Origin: Mesostigma viride
Lineage: Eukaryota; Streptophyta; Mesostigmatophyceae; Mesostigmatales; Mesostigmataceae
Direction of reading: 5' to 3'
Assembly (NCBI GenBank): GCA_009746045.1
Contig: RPFO01000406.1
Coordinates: forward strand, 2,498,835-2,562,834
Length of the DNA: 64,000 bases
Part shown: positions 47,896-60,019 of the stretch, piece by piece
Layout: every line of letters starts with the position of its first letter
How positions within the stretch are numbered: position 1 is the stretch's first letter
The notes under the pieces: generated by a model
Seen by the model: only the letters and a program-made list of their open reading frames with translations
What the model was told of the DNA's origin: nothing
Database searches by the model: none
Made by a program: the position numbers and the translations under genes

Positions 47896-48355
47896 ACCGT
47901 GAGACGCGTCTCAATCCAGCGACGGTAAGACAAACTCAGCAAGGTGGAACGCTCCACCGTGGTGAATTCATGTTTCACGGTGGTGAGTGGCAAGGTAGGT
48001 ACATACATATATGTGCTTGTACTTCTGTACTTATATATCCTTTAGGCAGCAGCGAATGGCCATGTTGCAATCTTTGACATATGTACATACAGTTTCATTG
48101 ATTATTGTATATTTTATTAATATGACGGGTTCATATGAAAGAGAAAAAACGGCTTAGTTTAGGTGTTCCACTGAGTGAGTTGGGTTTTCCACCTATAGGT
48201 GAGTCTGGGAAAATGGGGTATTCCACCTAGGTGAGTTTAGGTGTTCCACCTAGGTGGAGTTTAGGTGTTCCACCTAGGTGAGTTTGGGAAAATGGGGTGT
48301 TCCATCTAGGTGAGTTTGGGGTGTCTCACGGAAGTGAGACGGCATTGTAAATGGA
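47896..48355. mobile_element. G-family deletion derivative G2 (about 460 bp)
   Basis: cgtgagacgcgtctca at left and gtctcacggaagtgagac at right. It contains ggtgttccacctaggtgag repeats (48160-48325) and a 110-bp internal segment (47990-48100) matching transposon G1 at 29040-29150. Essentially both ends are joined with the gene removed. Confidence 0.8.
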
Positions 48356-48717
48356 GTTATGGGACACAAACTAGGAAGTAATAATTATAATAACTCTGGC
48401 AGGTCCGTCTACCTTCTTTCTACACGTCTACTGTCAGGTGTCTTGCCACATTGAACAGGCAAAAACTGCTAGCTAGAAAGTTCCTCGACGAGCTGAGAAT
48501 ACAAGTTGTGCATACACACCCCGCCACGCAAATGCATGGCAGGACATATCGTAGACGGAGCACAGGAGATGTGGTTGCCAGCTGTGACTAACAGGCAACA
48601 TAAGGTCTCTGCCGATATTCAGACTACTAACTAAGGGCTTATACCAAAATAATGGCTGAATCTGGTACACCTGCCCTGGCCAACTGCCTGCATTGTACTC
48701 TATTAATAATTCCCTTA
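48356..48717. other. Unassigned intronic sequence
   Basis: Nothing recognised. Confidence 0.4.
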
Positions 48718-48977
48718 TTCACATGCAATGCACAACCTACCAAAAATGAAAACGCGCGCCTTGACCCCCTGACTTTGGCGGTTCAGTTATATATGGACTA
48801 CCATACATATATGTGCATGAGGTTGTGATAGATCACCCCTTTTGGCAAGTCATGGACATGCTTGCCCCCCAAGGACAGCCATTAGATATTGCTTGCAGTT
48901 GTACACAGGGGCTGGTTTACAAAATAGGGAAGTTACAGCCGATGCATCGCCTGTAATTGTGCCTATTGAGGGGTTAA
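48718..48977 (-). mobile_element. Family A variant fragment (A8)
   Basis: Minus-strand copy of the A tip, ending GAGGGG TTAA at 48977. It shares with A5 the variant segment ccagcccctgtgtacaactg. Only about 255 bp remain. Confidence 0.75.
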
Positions 48978-49118
48978 CCCCTGCGTCATAAAGCAAGACA
49001 AATTGGCTTGTCTGGATTATGAAGTCATACTTTTTACCATGTTATTCAAACACCAAGGTCGTTTCACCTTGAGTATTGCTCATGACACTCCCATGCAACA
49101 CTGTTTTACCGGCCACAG

Positions 49119-49193
49119 GGACCTGGACGGACTATATATGTATGGAAGCATCCCTGGAGCTCTGTTGGCCGGTTTGCCATCTTTGCAGTACCT
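49119..49193 (+). CDS. LRR gene exon 8: sixth repeat (75 nt)
   Basis: Acceptor ggccacag, donor GTACGT, phase 2. It reads DLDGLYMYGSIPGALL then AGLPSLQY. The conserved Asn of the repeat is replaced, while the GSIP block is kept. The exon is followed 150 bp later by a 68-bp tandem repeat and then by the Copia element. Confidence 0.9.
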
Positions 49194-49340
49194 GTACGTT
49201 GCTTTTACACCTTGACACCTTCTGGCTGCCATCTACATATGACATCATGGCAAGAGTTGCAAGACGTCGGGGAATGCTGTTAGTAGTGGTATATCACACA
49301 TTCATGGACTGAAAGCAAAAAAACTTCATCTGTGCATCAT

Positions 49341-49596
49341 GGGGTGAAATCATAACTCCTTATCGTCATTAGATGTTGCTGTCTATGTTGCGCATCCTAC
49401 TCATGTTTGGGGTGAAATCATAACTCCTTATCCTTATTAGATGTGGCTGTCTATGTTGCGCATCCTACTCATGTTTGGGGTGAAATCATAACTCCTTATC
49501 CTTACTAGATGTTGCTGTCTATGTTGCGCATCCTACTCATGTTTGGGGTGAAATCATAACTCCTTATCCTTATTAGATGTTGCTGTCTATGTTGCG
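49341..49596. repeat. 68-bp tandem repeat, about 3.8 units
   Basis: The unit contains ggggtgaaatcataactcct and tagatgttgctgtctatgtt, with only a few substitutions among the copies, so the array is young. Confidence 0.95.
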
Positions 49597-50097
49597 CTTG
49601 AGGCAAACTAGTCAGGCACTTCGGTGAGAATGTAGTAACATATATTATGCCAATTTGGATGCAGAAAGCTTGAAAACCCATGTAGCACCCTTGGAAAGGT
49701 CACAATGTGCTTCAAACAATATCGTCCATATTTCACCGTATTCCATATGGTCCAGTATCAGAATCTGGGGTCGGTGATTCATATTCCATGTTCCGTATTT
49801 CCAATCACTCATGTGAGCCAGCCCTGTGCTGCTGTGTGTTCTCCCTATCATTCCGGTGACCATATCAGCCAGCCCATTGACTAGTCAGCGGTATTCTACC
49901 ATTTGAAGCTAGCATGCGCACTATTGATGTAATAAAGCTGATGTGATGGTGATGCATGGAAAGCAAAACAAGGGAACCCATGGATTTGCAGTTTTGTTTG
50001 AACTGACGACCATCTTCATTTTCCCATCGCTTTGATGGCTGATGATGCAATTTCAAAGCTGGGTTGCAGTCTACTAGACAAAGTTGGGTCACCCGTT

Positions 50098-50552
50098 AGT
50101 TGGATGGAGACTAGGGACGACGAACAACTGCGAAAGCTGAGAGCGAATGATGATTGTATTACAATAATACAATGAGAGAGCAATGAAAGCTGAGGGCTCA
50201 GAATGGAACGTCTGGGCAAACTCGGGTGCTGCGGCACTCCCCAGTGCTACGCCTATATGCCTATGGCGGTGCTACCTGCAGCACCACCAGTGGACAACTG
50301 TACACTGCAATGCCATGCGACCACGTCACTAGCAACCAGCTAAGACTCGGCCCGTCAGGCCCGGCTACACCGGACCTGGCGGGTCGAGCTAGCACCTAGG
50401 AACAGTCTGGCACTAACCGCACGTCGTCCACATGACACCTCAGTACCGTACACCCTGCCGTACTGTACTGAGGTGTCCCGCTCAGCCGCGGTAGGCAATA
50501 CGCGGCGCGCAGGCCGGAAATCCGTGTGTCAGCCTAAGCATCTCATCTAACT
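50098..50552 (-). repeat. 3' LTR of the Copia element
   Basis: A 455-bp direct repeat of 58117-58573, starting agttggatggagactaggg and ending catctcatctaact on the + strand. It contains the palindromic cggtactgaggtgtc/gacacctcagtaccg region typical of a stem. Confidence 0.93.
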
Positions 50553-50939
50553 CCCATTATGTTTTCCTTTCAGGTTGAAGGCTAGCGACTTCAAGCCTGA
50601 CCCTGCCCAGCTAGGAGACTGACTCCAAGCTGACTGAGGTGCTGAGCAACTGACACCCATACTGCAACATCTGGACTGAAAAAGATGGGCCCCAGAACTC
50701 GTGCAATACTTGTGATGGCATCACGTTTAGCTCAACATGCCCGGGGAGTTCCTCCTCCTCGCGAGCTCACAAGGGAGATAGCTATGCCTGTCTGCCTATC
50801 CAGGGAGTGCATCACCAGCCAAGAAGCCATTGTAAAAATGCCAAGGTAACCGTTTAAGAGGTTCCATGTTGTTCCATCATCATCGCCCACTCAGAGAGAA
50901 AATACCCAGCCAGGCTGGGTCAACTGAGCTCAGGTTACC

Positions 50940-51210
50940 TGCAACCTGAGGAGTGACAGTGGACAGGTTTATTGCACCCTGCACTGTCCATGTTGTACCT
51001 GCACAACATGTGAGGACCAGCCACCCCTGCCCTGCACAGAGGGGGCTGAAGTCCGAGTGACAGGTGACAGGACTATGACATCCTGGACCTGGCCACGTTG
51101 CACCTGCACAACGTGTGAGACCAGCCACCCCTGCCCTGCACATGGGTGACTGAAGTCCTGGTGACAGGTGACAGGAATATTTCATCCTGCACCTGTGCTG
51201 AGCACGTTGT
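50940..51210. repeat. Imperfect tandem repeat in the element's 3' region
   Basis: The block ccagccacccctgccctgca followed by a gtgacaggtgacagga segment occurs twice, and a third, diverged unit precedes them. It lies between the coding part and the 3' LTR. Confidence 0.75.
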
Positions 51211-51799
51211 ACTAGACAACATGACAGCACCCATGCCTTTACTGCCACTGAACAGTAAGGCCAGGTGGCCCAGGATATCCACAGTGAACTGGGGTCCTGG
51301 GTAACCACCTGTCAAGGGAGCTTTGACCCTCCACTTGAATGGGGGCACCTGAGCCACTGAGCTCAAGGCCAATCCACCAAGGCATACGCCCTAGTGAAAA
51401 AGGTGTGAGATACATCCCATGCCCACCTATGAAGGTGTGCATAACGAAATTCCATGGTGTTGAAAAAATCAAAACAGATTTTATTGGGCATAGGGCACGC
51501 AGATGTATGAAAACAGACTCCAACCAACCCCCCTTGCTGGAAGCCACAACCTACCCCTTGGACCTGCCCAAGGGGTACTGGGTGACCTAGGCGGCCCTGG
51601 TGAACAGGACCCTGCTAGGCGTCCCCCCTATGGGGCAGGGTTGCCTGCTTGCCATAGGGGTTCATCAAGTGGTACAACAGCTGGTATTGTCAGCTGCCTG
51701 CTGAGGCACTTTAGTGAGTGCATCAGCAGCGTTGTGTTTGTCCTCCACGTGACGGGTGGACTCCCAGTAGGTGGACTCCTGTTTCAGGACCACCCAGTC

Positions 51800-53400
51800 A
51801 AGATCAGTGTGCAGCATAGGGGTTAGCAAGGAAACTGAGGACTGACTGACTGTCAGTGAGCAAGTGTGCCACCACCCCAGCATTGCTGCCTGCTTGCATC
51901 TGCAACCAAACCAGCACATGATTCAAGTACCTGGCATGAAGCACTGCTGACACCACTGCCCTGCACTCAGCAGCATTGCTGCTGACAGCCTTGCGTCTAT
52001 GCAACCGGCTGTACCATGAAATGAGAGACAAGGGTGCATCATCATTCTGCACAAAATACAAGCCTGACTCCCTTGCCTGCAACTTGGTAATCTGCCTGGA
52101 CTCCATGGAACTATCCATCATAGCTTGGATGTGAATGGTTTTGTGGAGATCCAAGGAGTGCAAGATAAGGGGAGGGCCTTCCTGGAGAGTTTTGGTGATG
52201 GCTTTGTGACCTACTTGCATCAAGACATCATCATCAACTCTGCTAACCACAGCCAGGTGAGGTGCACACGTTGAGCACAACCACCCCAGCTTGCCTCTAA
52301 TGGTAGGACAGGCTCCAGGTTTGATTTTTGTTTGCAAAACCTCCAAGCAGCTGTGCATGTAATCATTGGGAGAGTAGAGTGCACACACCCACTGGTTTTG
52401 ATGCTGCTGGAGTTGTAACATTGTGCCACAAAATTTTATGGCAGTGGTGCCCAGCTCTACTTGCTTGCCAATCTCAAAATGCTGTGACACTTGTTGAATA
52501 AAATCATCCACAGCACGCCTTGGCCCAGCAATCAGCTGATCATCCCCATGCCACACAAAGGTGAGAATGCCATGAGGGTGTGGGACCACAAAGAAGCAAG
52601 GGTCTATGTCATCATATCTAGCCCCTAGCTTTTCAAACACAGCCTGAGCTGACATCCTGAAAATGCGAGGAGCTGATTGCAGCCCTTCAACACCTATGTT
52701 AGCTTTCAGGTACTGCTGAGGGATGTGTTTTGCCCAAACTCTGGGAGTGGAGACTACATACACCTGACCATGCCACACTTGTTGTGCTATCTCAGGTGAG
52801 CCTTTCAGGAAAGCCCTTTTAATGTCTGTAGCCTTACATACATAGTCATCCCCATCATTGAGATGACCCACAAAGACAGACAGCAAGATTTTTAGGGATG
52901 TTTGCTGAATGCCTGGCGTGTACAACTCTGCCTCTGTCAGATCAGTGGTGCCCTTGAACTCTGTCACACAAGGTCTAGCATGAAAATGACTGACCCATCT
53001 GCTGCTGGCTTATGTTTACACACAAACTTCAGGCGCAAGTGCTTGCACCCTGCAGGCTTTTTGTCAATAGGTGTGACAGGTGGAGTATGAGAAGGACTAA
53101 GAGGATCTGGCACTACCCATTCTTCCCTGGCCTTGTTAAAGGCCTCCACCCATTTTAGGAATCCTATGTGTGTGCGACAGTCTTGCTCTATCTGTTCATA
53201 AGAAAGAGGAGACATTTTAGCCACATCATGCTTGCCCAATCCAAATGAGTTGGGATGAAGTTTTTGGTTGTGAACCAAGTCTGCCACACAGGGTTCTTGC
53301 CCTGGGGCATACTTGGGTGTAGCAAATTTTACAGAAGCAATGTTGGTGTTAAGAAGTTTTTCAAGAGAAATTTTGAAATGATTCAGATCAACACCACCCA
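51800..53400 (-). pseudogene. Copia element: reverse transcriptase and RNase H
   Basis: Ty1/Copia-type RT (ATDIKRAFLKG near 52830 and WHGDDQLIAG near 52540) followed by a Copia-type RNase H (SSNAAECRAVVSAVLHARYL near 51940-51990, then LLTDSQSVLSFLA). The order RT then RNase H at the 3' end is that of the Pseudoviridae. It is treated as a fossil of the element described above. Confidence 0.88.
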
Positions 53401-55050
53401 TGTCCTGGATGGATAGTCTATCACTGGAGATATGACACCAGGGTAACAGAGAAAAGGATCCCCCAACAAAGCATTCCCTTTATAACCTTCCAATACCTGA
53501 AAAGGAGTGGGGATACCGAGTATAGTCAACATGACCTGACCTAATACCTTGAGGGATGACTGCCCTGAGAAATCAGCCACATGGTGCCAGGGTGAAGGTT
53601 CCAAAGGCAAATGGGGCACAGCCAGGGCACTGATAATGCTGACCTGGGCTTGTGTGTCCACTGCAACCATAAATGGGCTATTGTCATTCTGCCCAACCTT
53701 CCCCACCTTAGCTGATCCTGCAGCAGTTTGAGCTTTGGCTCTATGAGCTGCTTGTAAAATGCGAACAGCGTCTGCTAGGCTGCGTTTGGAAGGTGCAGCT
53801 AGTGGCTGAGCTATGTTCACACTTGTAGAGGTGATAGGTTGCTGATCACCTGTTTTGCCAATGTGACCCTCTGCTGCAGGGGGCCAATCCTGCAGTGACT
53901 GCCTGCAATCATCAAGGGTGACCTGGGTGTCACAGTGGGTGTGGCTCTCACACTCACCAGTGGGTGTTCCAAACAACCACTCACTGGGCAACGCTGGGAT
54001 GCCAGGCAACTGTACAGGGCTGTCGGCCAACAGCTCTTCCTCCTCTGCCACGTCTGACACAGTTGGAAAATACAATTTCATCCTGTGAGGTGAACACCTG
54101 TGAATTTTTCCCGTGTCATTGTGTTTAACTAACACTGTCCTGCCAGTGGTGTTAAACTTTAGGATGGTGGCTGGCCCATGCCAGGTACCCACCTTGCCTA
54201 GTCCCGACTCCTTGTAGAATAGGACCTGATCCCCTTCTCTGAAGGTGGGACGTGGATGCTTTGCATCCTTGACAGCTAACCTGCTAGCTGTCTGTGCTCG
54301 CTGTGCGTTGTAGAGGGCTAGTACCTCAGGTGGATAAATGCCTGCATGCAATCCATCTGGTGTAATGACCACCCCTTGTGGGGTTTTCATGAGTGGCCTC
54401 CTGTTGAGGACTTGGCACAACCTGGTGGACCACAGAGCTCTGTCAGCATATGACCCACTGTCAGCCAGCAGATTGCCATCTTCTTTGGCTACAAGGGTTT
54501 TAATGGACCTGATGGCCCTTTCAATAATGCCTTGCCTCTCATGATCTTCTAGCCCAGCCAGATCAATAGCCTCACACCCTGGTTCATTGGCAAGACACGT
54601 GAACTGCTGATCCAGTAACAATGCCTCCACAGGGTAGTACCTGGCCTGAGCAATCAAGAGAGCCCTGAGCAACTGTGTCTTGTCCATTCCAGGTAATGGT
54701 TCAATGGTTGTGTACCTTGACCATGCATCTTTAAGTGCCAAGTAAGATTGTCCTTTGATATGAAAGACATCTCCTACCACCCTGCCCTTGCTCTTAGGTG
54801 GGGTAGCTACATGCCACTTAGGGGGTTTGGGTGCATTGAACTGACAATGCTGGCAGTGGGATCTGACCACCTGGCATGCACGTCTGAGTGCTGCCCCCCC
54901 TATTGCTGCTGCCACCACCTCTGCACTCACTTCATGCCCATAAAGGAAATGCAACTGCAAAGCAAGCTCCTGAAAACTGATCTGAGCATCCTCTGGGGGA
55001 CACTCTGCACACCTTGGGAACCATAGATGTGAAGGTTGGTTTAGAGACAT
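53400..55050 (-). pseudogene. Copia element: integrase and protease-like region
   Basis: The integrase has a zinc-binding start (LYGHEVSAEVV and CQHCQ, about 54830-54950), a core with VVGDVFHIKGQSYLALKDAW (about 54780) and a C-terminal GTWHGPATIL segment resembling a GPY/F module (about 54200). Downstream, about 53460-53700, is a retropepsin-like domain (VSIISALAVPHL, LKVLGQVMLTILG, LLGDPFL). Its position after rather than before the integrase is unusual for this class. Confidence 0.75.
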
Positions 55051-55352
55051 AATCTTCTGAAACCAGCTGTAGCACCTTTCCAGAACTGCTCACTGCTCTG
55101 ACAGTGGGGCATGCAGATGAAAGAGGTGAAGCAGGCACACTCAAGCCAGCATGAGAGGGAGACTCACACTTCTTGCCGTAAGGAGGCCGCTTGCAGTCCT
55201 TGGGGTCACCGTGGGGCGGCCCGTGGCACTTGTGGCACAGGACGTCCAAATGCCCCAGCTCGTCCACGTTCTTGCGGCAGGTGGGCCGCAGGTGGTACTT
55301 CATGCCACAGCGGGTGCACCGCTGAGAAGACTTGTCCTCCTTGTCCTGCTTC

Positions 55353-55414
<62 letters not shown>

Positions 55415-58072
55415 GCTGTTGCTGTTGTTGTTGTTGTTGCTGGAGCTGCCCCCCTTGGAGGGAGACTGCCCCTTACCCTTGCCCTTGCCCCAGCCCCTGC
55501 CCTTGCCCTTGCCCTTGCCCTTGCCCTTGCCCTTAAACATTTGTCCCAGCAGGGACTTGACTTCTGCCATAGTGACAGGTCTCTTGCTCCTGTCTTCCCT
55601 CTCCCTATCCTCCTCCTCCCTCTCTTCCCCCCTGACCCTCTTTACAGAGGTGCCCATGGCCCCCTGGCTAAGGGGAGCCAAGGCCAGCTTGATATAATCC
55701 AATGCCTCCTTCATGTCCTCCCAGTACTTTGCCATTCCTGTTGCAAGCATGCGTAGGTGTTTTTGTCAAGTTTGAGTTTCTCAAGGAAGGAACGCAGCAA
55801 GAACTTGTGATCTAGCTGCTGGACATCAGGACGTGCTTTGATGGCTAGCTCATATTTCTTTGTCTCAGCCACATAGTCCACTGATGTGACCCTGTATTCC
55901 TCTACCCACCTGAATGCCCCATAGATGTCCACAGATGAGGGGGTGGAGAGGAGGTCAGTTAGCTCCTTCATGAAAGCCTCCCAAACTGCCCTAGCCTGCG
56001 TGTCCTGCCACTTGGGATACCTACGCTGGAAGACAAGAATGAGATTCTGAATCTGAGAAGAGGACTGATGGTAAAATCCCCCTGCATGAGAGATCCAAAC
56101 CAATTCTTGACATTCAGTTCCTCCCTAGCCAGCTGCAGAGAGAGAAGTGCATGATTCCCCTGCTCCCTAGTATACCCCTCAGGCAGCCCCCTGACATTAA
56201 TCCTATCCACAGGACGGTTTTCATTGTAAGTGGGCAACCTAGAGGGGGATGCAGGGGGAGAGGGAGAAGATGGTGTTGCTGCTGCAGCATTCACAGGAGA
56301 GACCTGCTGAGAGGGAAGTGCTACTTGAGTGAGCTGAGCAGGATGGGCAAACATGGGCTGTGTAGGAGGGTTAGACAACATAGGGGTGGGCTGGTGGGGG
56401 TGTGAGTGTGTGTCACTTCCCGCCTCCTGCTGCGGGCCTCCTCCCAATCATGGAAGGTGGGAGAGAGGGACACTTCATCGTCAGTAGGGTTAGTAAGATC
56501 ATGATGCAGCCAGGTAGGCAGCCACCTACCCGCCCCTTCAGGATGGCGTTGTGCAGGAGCTCCAGCAAACGCACCAGACGCACCCTGCTGCCCTGCACCC
56601 TCCTCCCTGAGAGGAGAGCCTGCAGGGCAGGCAGCAGGTCGTCGCACACCCTGCGTGTGCCCTCTTGGAGGTTGGGCAGGCCCAGGATGTGCGTGATGAT
56701 TGCACACACCAGGCTGCCCGCCTCCGCGACGTGCATCTGCTGGCTCCTGTCGGCCAGCCCACGGAAGGAGGCTGTGGCTGTCTGTATGGCACGCCACACG
56801 GCCTCATCACCCAGGGTGATGAAGTCGCGACCTTGCAGGTCGCCCTCCAGCAGTGCTGGTTGCTGCCCAGCTGCGGTGGGACCCTGGGGCCCCTCCGGCC
56901 CTGCCAGGGACTTGTCCTTGTTGCGACTAGAGGGGGCCTGCCCCCCAGAGCCGCTGGAGGTGCCCGTGACACCCTCCATGGGGGCTGCATCCCCCGCCAG
57001 CGCCGGAGGCGCCGGCGTCGCTGCCGGGGTCCCTGCGACCCCGGGCGCTTGTGTCGCCGCCGGGGTCCCTGCGACCCCGGTGGCCTCCTCAGCCACCTGG
57101 CCCCCCACGCTGGGCGGGGGAGCCTGCGGCTGAGGTTGGACCCTCTGACCTGCCAGAGGGTCCTGGGTGGCTTCACCACCCATGGGCGTGTTGGGGGCGT
57201 CTGCCGCCCCGCGCTCCGTCGCAGGCGGCATCGCAGCCGCCTCACGCCTCCGGGCCCCAGCCAACTGGCGTGACTTGGGGCCACGGCCCCAACGGAGTCA
57301 GCGGATCTCTGTCGGGCGACCACGCGCAGCGCCTCTCTCTGGCGCTGCCTGGACGCCCACTGATCAACAGTGCCGGGTTGTGCCTCGGCCGATTGGCGAA
57401 ACAGTACAGCCAAACTGCCACCTGAACCAGAGAACTGCATCCTCAAGCGCCCCTCGATCAGCGTGTACCCGATGAACCTCTATCGCGTGCATCTCCTCAT
57501 CTGGAAGCATCTGAAAACGTTGACGTAAGATCCGGCCGTTCACCGAAATGAACGCCGGGATGTCGTCCTCCCCAAGGGGAGAAAATGGGGGGGCGCCCGA
57601 ACGCGACCGGGGGCGGAACATGTTCCCCATACCGGTCAATGTCCATGGTGGCCATCTGTCGGCCCACGGAAAGGTTGCCAGACGTCGCAGGTGTCTGCGA
57701 CGAAAGCTCAAGCGAAGGCCGAGGCCTCGCAGGCTGCACCTCGCCATCCTCCTCGGAGGAATCACTCCGCTCACGACCCCCGTCACCTGCGACGGGGGAA
57801 CGTCGTGCCCGGGGGACCTGCCCCCCAGGTGCCATGGCGGACGAACCGCCAGTGGCAAACGGCCGACCGCTCGCCATCCCCCGGGCGCCGGGCCCCACCT
57901 GCGGGCCCCGACGCCTGGGTTGGTCAGCGACCACCGTGCGGAAGGTGACGTTGGGCGTCACCCTCGCATCGGTGGTGGAGGGCGTGCCCTCCGGCGAAAG
58001 GCGGGGTGAGGTGCGCCTGGCAGGCGCCTTCCCCTTGTTGTTGTTGCCGTTGTTGCCGTTGTTGGAAGCCAT
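55051..58072 (-). pseudogene. Copia element: gag region
   Basis: It begins just inside the 5' LTR with an Asn/Gly-rich start (MASNNGNNGNNNKGK) and passes through a Pro/Arg-rich segment. Toward the C-terminal side there is a CTRCGMKYHLRPTC zinc knuckle (Cx2Cx4Hx4C, about 55280-55320), preceded by a poly-Asn tract from a (GTT)n microsatellite (55351-55438) and a Gly-Lys repeat (55475-55540). The microsatellite-derived tracts are species-specific decoration. Confidence 0.7.
55351..55438. repeat. (GTT)n microsatellite inside gag
   Basis: About 29 trinucleotides with a few GCT variants. It reads as poly-Asn on the minus strand. Confidence 0.97.
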
Positions 58073-58116
58073 ATCTTTTTTTTGCTTGTAAAAAAAATAT
58101 CGAACTTTTCAGTCCA

Positions 58117-58573
58117 AGTTGGATGGAGACTAGGGACGACGAACAACTGCGAAAGCTGAGAGCGAATGATGATTGTATTACAATAATACAATGAGAGAGC
58201 AATGAAAGCTGAGGGCTCAGAATGGAACGTCTGGGCAAACTCGGGTGCTGCGGCACTCCCCAGTGCTACGCCTATATGCCTATGGCGGTGCTACCTGCAG
58301 CACCAACCAGTGGACAACTGTACACTGCAATGCCATGCGACCACGTCACTAGCAACCAGCTAAGACTCGGCCCGTCAGGCCCGGCTACACCGGACCTGGC
58401 GGGTCGATCTAGCACCTAGGAACAGTCTGGCACTAACTGCACGTCAGTCCACCTGACGCCTCAGTACCGTACGCCCTGCCGTACAGTACTGAGGTGTCCC
58501 GCTCAGCCGCGGTAGGCAATACGCGGCGCGCAGGCCGGAAATCCGTGTGTCAGCCTAAGCATCTCATCTAACT
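58117..58573 (-). repeat. 5' LTR of the Copia element
   Basis: A 457-bp direct repeat of 50098-50552. The duplicated CCGTT follows at 58574-58578. Confidence 0.93.
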
Positions 58574-58722
58574 CCGTTCAATGTCTGATCTGCTGTCCTC
58601 CTTGTTGTGCTGATGTTTTGCACCTACTATACGTGCACTTGCACTCATGCATCCAGATTTTGTGTATGCCGACTGACGTTTTGACTGGCTGTATTCTCCT
58701 GACATAACTCCTGCTTATGCAG

Positions 58723-58794
58723 GGACATGAGTGACAATTTTTTTTCTGGCTCCCTTCCCGTGGAGATCGGCTCGTTAAGCTCCCTGCAACAAGC
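58723..58794 (+). CDS. LRR gene exon 9: seventh repeat (72 nt)
   Basis: Acceptor cttatgcag, phase 2. It reads DMSDNFFSGSLPVEIG then SLSSLQQ. The donor is GTGCGT rather than GTACGT or GTAAGT, and the last codon (GC+A) gives Ala where the other repeats give Leu. It is a slightly atypical but still convincing module. Confidence 0.88.
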
Positions 58795-59769
58795 GTGCGT
58801 ATTCGTGGATATGGAAGGGGAGGGGGGAGGGAAGGGACTTGGATGGGTCGGGGGAAGAGGGTCTCATGGAAATGGGAGGGAAAGGAAGTCATATTAGAGC
58901 TTGTGCAGCAATGCCGGGATGAATGTGGGGGAGAGGGCGGGGGCAATGGCAGAAGCAGGGCGGGGACAGGAACGCGCAGGGGGATTGAGCTGAAGGGGTA
59001 GGGGCGGTTTAGGAATACTGTACTTGCTTGCATTAGTGGTAGTTAGTGGTAGGCGCTGAGGCAGGGCAGGGGTAAAGGCAGAGGCCTAGCGTGGGACTAG
59101 GGGCAGTGGTAGCGATTCGGGTAGTAGGCGCAGAGGAAAGGAATGGGGTTTGCAACGGCAGTGATTCATGATTATGAACGGTAATAATCTGATGGAAATT
59201 TTCCTGACAGCTGTGAATTTACTTAGTCATTATGTCTACCATGTATAGCTAAAAAGGCTGATACATAGTGGAACAGGATCATTGGCGCATGGACGATACA
59301 AAGCACCCCGGCAGTCAGGCACTTGACGAAACGGAAGGTTGGCAGCAGGAATGCGCATGCAAGCTTGACCGCCAACCCCATCTTTTCGCCATGTAAGGAA
59401 AAGCAAGGGAACTCGTTGATTCCATGTATTACATTATACAGTATACTATACCTTGCTCAGGTATGGATGGGAAGGCGAAGGAGGGGGGAAGGGGCCACTT
59501 CTGCCAGAATCACGACAAGTAAATTGATTGTGACAAGTAAATTTGTAATTTATGTAACGTGAGTGCAGCCTATGCATTCATGTTTCCTGTATGTATCCTC
59601 GATGTTGGGTCTTTACCTTAACGGCTATACTTGTGCTTCTTGCTTGCCTCTTGTGCTTCTCTTTTTCCGGTGGTATTCCGTGTACACATCTAACTGAGGC
59701 TCAGTAACATGTATTCACCTGTTGCACACCCTATATTTTCTTTCCCCGTCCTCGTATATGTAAATGCAG
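58795..59769. other. LRR intron 9
   Basis: A 975-bp intron with a G-rich section (58810-59150, ggggagggaagg-type) and no recognised element. Confidence 0.55.
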
Positions 59770-59841
59770 AGACTTCGAGGAGAACTATCTTTCAGGCTAT
59801 ATTCCTTCTGAGCTGGGGACGCTGACATCGCTCTGGGGCCT
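59770..59841 (+). CDS. LRR gene exon 10: eighth repeat (72 nt)
   Basis: Acceptor aaatgcag, donor GTAGGT, phase 2. It reads DFEENYLSGYIPSELG then TLTSLWG. The consensus residues are complete. Since it ends in an open phase 2 donor, further exons (more repeats, C-terminal cap, possibly transmembrane or kinase parts) must lie beyond 59841. None was found up to 64000. Confidence 0.9.
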
Positions 59842-60019
59842 GTAGGTCACAAGTGGATTGATGACCCAGGTGGCCAGGTCAATTTTTGTGCAATGACAAG
59901 CGGTTCTAATTTGAAGACTTACAATCACAGATAATAGAAGGTTTTAATGTTTATAAGGCGGCTGGAGCGAAGTTATTGATAGACGCCGTTGTTGAACAAT
60001 AAACAATTTTAGTCTGGCA

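Larger units (their letters stand above)
50093..58578 (-). mobile_element. Ty1/Copia-class LTR retroelement, broken
   Basis: Two long terminal repeats (50098-50552 and 58117-58573) in direct orientation are flanked by the 5-bp duplication CCGTT. The LTRs begin AGTT and end AACT and differ at about 8 positions over 456 bp, so insertion is recent compared with everything else here. The minus-strand parts in order are gag with a zinc knuckle, integrase, aspartic protease-like, reverse transcriptase and RNase H. The coding region is broken, with roughly four or five breaks. The element lies in LRR intron 8. Confidence 0.92.

Noticed and set aside
55111-55756. Cys-, Val- and Leu-rich plus-strand frames
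   Set aside because: They are antisense readings of the (GTT)n and cccttg repeats inside the gag region.
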